From NCBI RefSeq assembly GCF_018831695.1, contig NC_056699.1, forward strand, positions 929,001 to 993,000: DNA of 64,000 nt, given 5' to 3'. Below the pieces are notes generated by a model. That model saw nothing but the letters and a program-made list of their open reading frames with translations, was not told the DNA's origin and ran no database searches. Positions 56,616 through 64,000 of the stretch are shown here, piece after piece. How positions within the stretch are numbered: position 1 is the first letter of the stretch; every line of letters begins with the position of its first letter. Made by a program: the position numbers and the translations under genes. Origin of the DNA: Puntigrus tetrazona. Taxonomy: Eukaryota; Chordata; Actinopteri; Cypriniformes; Cyprinidae.

Positions 56616-57285
56616 CACACAGTTATAAGAAACATAGTTTTGAAATATCTATGACGTATGATATTTCAACTCTTTTTAGACATGATGTAGAAACCATTGG
56701 AAATATCTAGAATTTTATGACATTTAAATGTAGCTGCATGTTTATAGACATTTTTAGTATGATGCTTATCTATCATTGTATTCTAAAATAACATTTATTT
56801 GAGTATATATGTATATACATTGCTGAATTATGTTTTGGAAATATGTATTTTAGCTACACCCAGTTTTAAATCATTTAATCAAAATGCAATGGAAGCGATA
56901 ATGTTGTGATATTATGACACAATTTAAAATATCAGTTTTCTATACAAATATGCAAGAATATAATATGTTCCTGTATTAAGCTGTATTTTCGCATCGTTAT
57001 CAGTCTTAAGAAATCATTCAATATACTGAAACATTTCCTTTGTTATCAATGTTGAAAACCTTAGTCAGCACCTTCCTTTTGCCTAATTTTTTTATCATCA
57101 AACATTGTCATGCTGAATAAAACATTAATTTCTTTCCAAATCTGAGTGGTGCAGTCTACATTGCACTTCTGCAGGCGTATCCATTTTAGATATTCTTATT
57201 AAATGGATCAGAATGACTCAACCAGTCATATTTATTTATTTTCACAGAATCTCATGTGAGCAGGTAGATATTTTGATCCGTTTTT
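56616..57285. other. AT-rich non-coding; possible repeat fragment
   Basis: ATCATTCAATATACTGAAAC and GTTATCAATGTTGAAAACC near 57012-57060 look like a reverse fragment of the family at 1561. Confidence 0.4.
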
Positions 57286-57690
57286 GTCTAACATTTATAA
57301 GAAGCCGTGAAAGTACTTAGAAAGTGGGGTGGATGATGGGGCCCGGCAGTGGAGAGCCCACGTGGAGGATGGAGAAGCAGAAGGTCAGCGCTGAGGGGCA
57401 GTCTATTGCTGAAAGCAAAGGTCAGTCTGTTATTGGAGTTGGGGTGTTTCGGGCGGTGTTTCCTCAGCGCTGGCTCATCTAATGCATGCTGATCGTGGAG
57501 GTCCTGGACGCTCCTGGGTGGAGGTTCAGCCAGCAACACCACGTGACGTGCTATTCTTCTTCATTACCGCAGCCTACAATGCACAAGGCCACGCGGTGTA
57601 AGTTGAAAAGTCCTGCATCATACAACATTTGGTTAATAAAATCCAATGAGGCGCTGATTACTGGCAGTTTGGCTCTCTAGGATATCGAAC
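57286..57690. other. GC-richer single-copy block
   Basis: An 84-codon minus frame (57288-57542) is proline/leucine/histidine-rich and unrecognised. No clear splice sites frame it. Confidence 0.35.
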
Positions 57691-58842
57691 TTTCTCCTAA
57701 AATGTTGCATTTCCTAACATTTGTGCACATTTGTAAGTCTCATTTTATCCACTTGATCAGCAGCATTGTGCCGTACAAACACAACTAGACCTATTCGCTC
57801 AATACTTTTTGCATGAATAAACTATTCTGAATGCATTATTTATGCCTAATGCTAAAGTAAACGGTGCATTCCACTTGTCTATACAACCTTTGACATCTGA
57901 CTGCATTTGTTATTTTCATAAATAAACACAAGCTGATATTAAGAATGAACATTTTAAGATTTATAAATGCATTCCAATTTACAGATATATAGTCAGAGTT
58001 ATATAACTATATATGCACAATTTACATTCATACAAACAATTGTATTTTAGCCTAAATATATTCAAGTTTACGCCTATCTATGGTTCTAGCGGGGGTTTTT
58101 TACTCCAAAAAGCAACATTTATTTATCTTAATATATTTTTTATTTTTAAGGCAGATGTTATGGAGCCAACGAGTGCACTAGGGATGACGCCGGAAGTGAA
58201 TGTACTACACTTCGAGATGGTAACCAAGCCTGTTGTTGTAGTTAACTTTAAAACGCCAACTTTCCAGCGGCCGTCCCCTTCCGAGGCCAGCTGAAATGCT
58301 CAGGATCAATGATTTATTTGACGGCTGCCTTATAAAATAATACAAACAAGGAATTTTTAACGATCGCGAATGAGAAACTATCCGTGGTCGCGATATTCTG
58401 TGAACAAAATCACTGGCGCTCCGCCTGCATAAAGTCGTAGGACCCACGGGCGTTATCTAACAGGACCGTTACTCATTTATGACAGCGCATGGCTTCATTT
58501 CATCCTGCTCTTTTAATGTGCTGAAAGACACGCTCCCCTCAGCATCACATCAGTGCAGAGACGCTGCCGCTTCTGTAAGTGACACTCCGATGAAACATTA
58601 GAGAGATTGCGTGTAGCTTTCAGCTTTTCTTCTGTCGCTGGAGTGATGATTTAACGATGCGTATCAACAGGACGCCTTCGCTTACTTGTTAGTAAACCGC
58701 CTAGTCGCTGACTAAAATGGTGCTCTTTGTAGTTATTGTCGCTGGCTACCACCTGAAACACTCAAAACACGCCTCGCCTGTCAGAGCAGCCTGCCGAGAT
58801 CCCCTTAATGTCTTAATTGTTTCTCCTAGATTTCAGTAGAGC
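57691..58842. other. Single-copy non-coding sequence
   Basis: AT-rich to 58140, then GC-richer 58150-58840. The 93-codon plus frame at 58013-58294 and the 80-codon minus frame at 58205-58447 are unrecognised. Confidence 0.4.
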
Positions 58843-59445
58843 CATCCGGAGATGCAGATGAGTTTGTTTCTTCATCGGGTTGGAGATGTAGCATGCGCCG
58901 CCTTCAGCAACCGATGCTCGGCGGCGAATGGGTGCCGCCAGAATGAGAGTCCAAACAGCTGATAAAAGCATCGCAGCATGTTTCCTTCAAAACCATTGAT
59001 CAATCCAGAAACAAATCCATTGCACCGTTGTTTCCACAATAATCCATAATAAAAAGGTCTTTCTGGAAAAATCCATCTCCTGTTGTGTTCACAGATATTA
59101 ATATCCAGCCACATATTTGTTTAAAACTGTTTTATGAACGGTGCTTGATCTGTGCAGATTTCTCTCCTGATTCAGATTAGCGCTTATAACGCAGGCCATA
59201 TTTTAACCGGAGGCAATGGTTTAAAGCGTAAACATTTTTTAACGATGGAGATGTTTCACAAACGCATATTTTTGTCGTTGGACCGATGGACTGGAGCGCT
59301 GTGGATTATTGGCGTATGTTTGGGCTCTCGTTCCGGACGCACCCATTCACCTGCAGAGCATCCGTCGCTGAGCAGGTGATGCAATGCTGCATTTCTCCAA
59401 ATCTGATGAAGAAACCAACGCATATTGGGATTTGGTGAGCTATTT
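58843..59445. mobile_element. Palindromic non-autonomous DNA element, copy 2 (near full length)
   Basis: Left outer end AGATGCAGATGAGTTTGTTT + CTTCATC; right outer end AAATCTGATGAAGAAACC, its inverted copy. Inside, GCGAATGGGTGCCGCCAGAA and GTCCAAACAGCTGATAAAAG pair with ACGCACCCATTCACCTGCAG on the right. The centre has ATATCCAGCCACATATTTGT and CGGTGCTTGATCTGTGCAGA. It is the same family as 40385 and 55110. Several CpG-to-CpA-type differences distinguish the arms. Confidence 0.8.
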
Positions 59446-60590
59446 CTCGCACGCACAAATAGCAAAGCATGTCAGTCCTTTCATAATCATGTCTTAGACT
59501 GCGTGTTTGAAGTGATGAAATGGTTTAAAAAGTCTCAATATGCACATTTTCTTGCGAAAGAGCACCTTTAACAATCAGATCATCAAATAAGTATTACAGC
59601 CTATTTATGAGACCGGCATTAGACGCGACCACGCTTTGACTTTTTCAGTTTCAGCCGCTTCTCAGAAGTTTTTTCTCTACTTTCCTCACCCGCCATTTAG
59701 ACTGACACAAACATATTGTAATGCACGACGAAGAGGATTGGGGGGGAATTAGGAAGATAACGCAACAACTTTTGCAGCTTTTCATGTAAAAACTTCTAAA
59801 CAACGCCTTGTCACTTTCTTATAAATTATGCAGTCTATACCGCTTCGCGTTGTTTGTCAAAGTAATCGGCCAAGCAGCGCGCAGTTGCTGCTTAAGACGT
59901 ATTTTCAACCTTTTCATGTGGAATATTACACAATCCACAACTTTTTCCAACATAAACTAATTAGTCGCCTCGATGCTGTAAATCAAAACAATATTCAGCA
60001 GCCAACTCTTTTTGAAATTGCACACTGCCCCTGCTTTTCCAGCTGACAACCTTGTGAATTATTTCTAGGCTTATCATTGTGCTTTTGCGTTTTATTGGCA
60101 GGAGATTGTAAATAGGATCTACCGGAGGCTTTAGTGACGGATGTAGATGCAAAGCTGCCTGTCAAACCGATCGTACATGGACTCATATTTGTGAAGGAGA
60201 TGTCGTAAGATATTTCAACACCCACAACTGAAGCATGTTTTGTCTTTTCTCTCTTTTTTTGCTCCTGGATTGTGCAAATATTTCAATATTGTTGCATTTC
60301 GCTCATCTTTTAGTGATCCTGTATTTTTATACAAATAATAACTGACAAAGCACACTAAATATTCCTTTTATATATCTCCAAATGTAGATTATGTAACAGA
60401 GCACAATTTCATGGATTACTGTATTTTTGTTTGACTTACCCTTCTGTTGCTAATGTAACGACTGCACCAGATGCAATATCAGAATTTATTTTATTGTATT
60501 CAAAATTTTATTTGGCAAAAATGCGCATGTTATTAAAAAAGAAAATAATATTCTCTGTTTTCGACGTTAGATACTGCATCGGTGTTCAAC
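59446..60590. other. Non-coding sequence, nothing recognised
   Basis: Short frames at 59828, 59961, 59995 and 60431 lack domains. Confidence 0.45.
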
Positions 60591-61140
60591 AAGGCAAAAA
60601 TATATATATTTTACAGTACACTAGATTAATTTATAAATTTAATATTAATAAATTTGTACATTTATAGTTGTGTGAATGAAAATTAATTATTATTTTATAT
60701 TTATAGAAATATTGCATTTTTTGTTTATTTTTTCTAAACAATTATAATAAGCTTATTTTTATAGGTAATGCATTATTGATTAACAATAAAACGTTTATTA
60801 AGCATTATACTAGATTAATTACATTTTCTAATGAATTCATATTATTTGATGAATTTTGAAAATAATGTATATAATAAAAAATTTATGATTTTATTGTTTC
60901 TTTATTTTATTTTATTGTTTTTGCATCAGTTGCATTAGGTGTCATGAACTAACAAAAATCCAAAACATTCAAATAATTTAGATTTTAATTTCTACATATA
61001 CAACTAAAATTTTTACATTTCAAGTTTTAGATCATGTAAAAAATATTATATTTTATTCTCTAATATTTTTTATATTATATTATATTATATTATATTTTTA
61101 TTTTTATAATTCACTCACTTGAATCATTCTGATCAGACTA
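60591..61140. repeat. AT-rich block with (TATAT)n
   Basis: A pentanucleotide run with units TATAT/TATTA at about 61070-61096. The rest is AT-rich. Confidence 0.7.
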
Positions 61141-61600
61141 TCAAAACATTTCATGCTGATAATTAGACACTATACCTTTAAATTAACCATGCAGATGACA
61201 TGTGGCAGATGATCATTTTAGACACTATTTTCACACTGTTCGACACAGCACTCATTTTAGTACACTAGTACCACATTGCAAACATGAGTGCCGGTGAGTT
61301 CATGTATTCCCAGTGTCCAACATATGGCATCCCATATCCCAGAATAACCTGAGCAACTTCTGCTTTCTGTCCTGCGTGGTCTTTACATGCACCGCTGCTG
61401 GTCCTGGATCTCTAATTTATCTGACCTTTGTTTGCTTGTGTTTTTACAGACCATTGCTTTTATAGGCAATGTTAATTTTAGCATGCAGAAGAGCGTTTCA
61501 GAGAAGCCTTCAGGTAGCCAAGGACAAACCTGAATGATCCGCTGTAACCCGTAAACATTACCTCTAGTAAACTGTAATTTAAAATGTACCCAAAATAAAC
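61141..61600. other. Non-coding sequence
   Basis: Nothing recognised. Confidence 0.45.
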
Positions 61601-61609
61601 TGCACTCAA

Positions 61610-61852
61610 AAAGGCGACTTTAACTAAACTGTAAAACTGAAAGATTTTTTTTGTTTGTTTGGAAAGTATAAATGTTGCCCCTGCAACTCAAATCAAAAGA
61701 CTTTTAACGTATTATTTTTATCCCCTGGTACACTCAAATTATATATACGTATATAAATATATATATATATATATAGCAGTTAAGCTCAATATATATATAT
61801 AGTTAATTCAAACTGAAACTATTTATTTTGTTTGTTTGGAAAGTATAAATGT

Positions 61853-61883
<31 letters not shown>

Positions 61884-61885
61884 GG
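61610..61885. repeat. ~177-bp tandem duplication bounded by TA tracts
   Basis: GTTTGTTTGGAAAGTATAAA occurs at about 61652 and 61829, 177 bp apart, each preceded by an AACTGAAA word; each copy is followed by a CCTGGTA word. Confidence 0.6.
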
Positions 61886-61964
61886 TAACTATAAAATATA
61901 CATTGTAGCATAGATAATATATAGAATAAAAAAATATATATATATAGTTATATATATATAATTG

Positions 61965-62006
<42 letters not shown>

Positions 62007-62010
62007 TGTG

Positions 62011-62075
<65 letters not shown>

Positions 62076-62080
62076 ATATA

Positions 62081-62113
<33 letters not shown>

Positions 62114-62240
62114 TGTGTGTGTATATATATTTATTTATTTATATATATTTATTTTTTTGTATTTATTTATTTTTTTATTTATATATTTATTTATTTATTT
62201 TTGTATATATTATTTTTTGATATATATTTTTCCATAAATT
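61741..62240. repeat. Long (TA)n-rich tract
   Basis: TA runs at about 61752-61775, 61853-61879, 61934-62000, 62015-62067 and 62084-62112, with GT insertions, passing into TTTATTTA-rich DNA to 62220. Open Tyr-Ile frames on both strands are artefacts. Confidence 0.95.
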
Positions 62241-63137
62241 CTTTATATTTCATAAATTCATCAAATCTTTTGGAAACTCTCTTCTGAATGGAAAGGCATC
62301 GTTGTACTGATTTTCAATTACATAACACATCTCACTGAAAGTGAGACATTCACATCATAAATTTGTGCTGTATCTGTAAAACATTGTTTTAGCAGCTGTT
62401 GTGTATTATAGCGTGTTATAACACAGCTGTTTCATCATCTAGTTCTTCGAGTGTGAATTTTTCACAGCTGTATCTGTGAGAATTGGAATGTTTTATCCAG
62501 TGTATTTATGGGCACGACCAATTTAAACTCAGCATTGCTACATTAAGTGTTCAAAAACCTGTGAAAGAGAGCAGGCCTTTGACAAATAACTGTTTGCTTT
62601 TTCCAAAGCTGATTGCACGGTTAATTTCTTTTCTTGGCATTGTTTGATAGGAACCACGCGGCTGTTATTGAACACTTGCTGTACGACGGATGCTATTGTC
62701 TGTTAGTTAGTTTTAAACTAACACTGCATTGATTTTAACATTGTAGTCCTGTTATAAGGCAATTGCTGATTTGATTTAATGATTTTTGTGAGCTTATCAC
62801 AAATGCATTCTTGTCTTTAAAACATGCAAACTGTATATTGATATTAAACTGTACAAGAAGTGTGCCTGCGATGACTTAAAATGCTGCCCAGGCAGTTTTG
62901 CATGTTTATGAACTTCAGAAAAGCACATATTTTTTAATTGCTTATTTATAAACAGCTCAGCATTTAATTAATAACATTGACGATGGATCCAAAAGTTAGT
63001 GTATTTATTTTATTATTTATTTAAAATTAATTAATATTAAATACATTTATTTATTTTTTATTTTATTTTTGCTATTGATTGATTAGTTAATTTTTTTATT
63101 TATATTTTTACAAATATATGTTTGTGTAAATTACATG
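62241..63137. other. Non-coding sequence
   Basis: Unremarkable; AT-rich with TTTATTTATTT words from 62990. No gene. Confidence 0.5.
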
Positions 63138-63200
63138 GCATGTTATAACACTTTACAATAAGTTAAATTTGTTCACATTAGTTAATGTAGGTATCAGAGA
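63138..63200 (+). mobile_element. Fragment of GGTAACACTTTA-type element
   Basis: ATAACACTTTACAATAAGTT then TTCACATTAGTTAATGTAGG matches the start of the element at 5689. Confidence 0.55.
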
Positions 63201-63242
63201 CTATGATATTGAGGAAAAAAATTAAATAAAGCAATAAAAAAA

Positions 63243-63432
63243 GGGTAACACTTTATATTAATGTGTCCCTTGTCACACGTTACATGCGCTTTTACTATAA
63301 AAATTAATTAATTATATATAATTATTTGCAAGCTAAACCCTAATCTTAACCCAGAACCACATTGTAGTTAGTAGTATTGTTGCTTAATATTTAAAATTAC
63401 AAAGTAACAAGGACCTTCCTTTAAATAAAGTG
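63243..63432. mobile_element. Small non-autonomous DNA element
   Basis: The left end GGGTAACACTTTATATTAAT with GTGTCCCTTGT is an imperfect inverted match to the right end AACAAGGACCTTCCTTTAAA + TAAAGTG. About 190 bp, no coding capacity. No target-site duplication is evident. Confidence 0.6.
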
Positions 63433-64000
63433 CAATTAAAATAATCATTTTAATTTCTACTTATAAAAGCTTTTTTTACATTTAGGTTGTATGTAAATTA
63501 ACATTAGCTGATGTATTATGTACACATTTTATTTCATTTTATTTTTACATTTTCTTTTAATAATTGCGTAGAATTGTTAAATGAAACATTTTTTCCCTGA
63601 CGTCGATAACTAGCAGCTTGTAGGTTTTGAAACAGTTTATGCATATAAAGAGAAAATGTGTATGCAATTACAAAAAAGCATCCATAAAAGAAGGTCGGAG
63701 AAGGATATATAATTCGTTGTACTTCATGCGAGCAAGCATTTATGTGTATTTTGTATAAATTTATGATATCCTCCCAGTCTGACCAGTGCTGGCTGGTACT
63801 TAAAGCTTAAAAAGACCAGTACTGTTTAACCGGTTTAAGCTGGTTAATTTCCTCCAGCAGGATTATTTATCGTTTGTCTGGATCTGAGCATCCTCAAAGA
63901 TATGGAGTAGCTTAACTTGGCCTGGTTGTTTCTTCATGCTATGAAGCGTCCAACGCCTCGGCTTGCTCTCTCTCACGCAGCCTTCAATCACTGAAGTGTT
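63433..64000. other. Non-coding sequence to window end
   Basis: Nothing recognised. A CTGACCAGTGCTGGCTGGTA / CCGGTTTAAGCTGGTTAATT stretch at 63780-63850 resembles the CAGCTGGT-type repeats of fish. Confidence 0.45.

Noticed and set aside
57288..57542. 84-codon minus-strand frame rich in Pro, Leu and His
   Set aside because: No splice-site support and no recognisable domain; left as an unassigned GC-richer block.
61803..62287. Tyr-Ile-rich frames on both strands
   Set aside because: Translations of the TA tract.

Overview
This is vertebrate nuclear DNA, almost certainly from a ray-finned fish and most likely a cyprinid. The evidence is AT-rich, gene-poor sequence crowded with dinucleotide microsatellites, tRNA-derived SINEs with fish-type tails, and many copies of interspersed and foldback repeats of types I associate with cyprinid genomes. 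A run of exactly 100 N at 54640-54739 shows it is a draft assembly scaffold. Nothing suggests bacteria, phage or plasmid: there are no operons, ribosome binding sites, CRISPR arrays or rRNA genes, and no intact transposase or reverse transcriptase.

One coding locus is well supported. It is the 5' end of a plus-strand gene, with coding exon 1 at 38090-38153, a 113-nt intron with a 21-T polypyrimidine tract, and exon 2 at 38267-38421. The exons join in frame and give the first 73 residues of a protein I do not recognise (acidic EELDSDEGEE segment, then a Ser/Phe-rich SNSIFESFSSYQSCF segment). The rest of the gene must lie downstream, probably beyond the window, so 38.4-64 kb would be a long intron. 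Three other short stretches have coding-like character but are weak: 2023-2072 plus, 8683-8823 plus and 42362-42583 minus.

Layout. 1-8.3 kb: interspersed repeats and two SINEs in unremarkable sequence. 8.8-10 kb: a local array of four degenerate tRNA-like units. 10-29 kb: mostly single-copy non-coding sequence with AT-rich blocks, a GT/TATCAG array (17.5-18.1 kb), a degenerate short-unit tandem repeat (23.1-23.6 kb), a series of TAATTA sites (23.8-24.0 kb) and GC-richer blocks that could be conserved regulatory elements. 29-32.4 kb: seven GT or CA tracts in alternating orientation, one about 640 bp long. 32.8-33.1 kb: a small hAT-like element with an 8-bp target-site duplication. 36.1-37.4 kb: five degenerate copies of a ~300-bp unit just upstream of the gene. 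37.7-38.4 kb: presumed promoter and first exons. 38.6-39.4 kb: four to five copies of a different ~175-bp unit just inside the intron. 40-64 kb: foldback elements, AT-rich sequence, a 31-bp minisatellite (48.3-49.1 kb), long TA tracts and several GC-richer single-copy blocks.

I found no previously undescribed multi-gene system. The unexpected structure is architectural: several low-copy, non-microsatellite tandem arrays (9, 23, 36-37, 38.6-39.4 and 43 kb), two of which bracket the only credible exons. Repeat family names are given only where structure supports them; the rest are described by sequence and need a repeat-library search.
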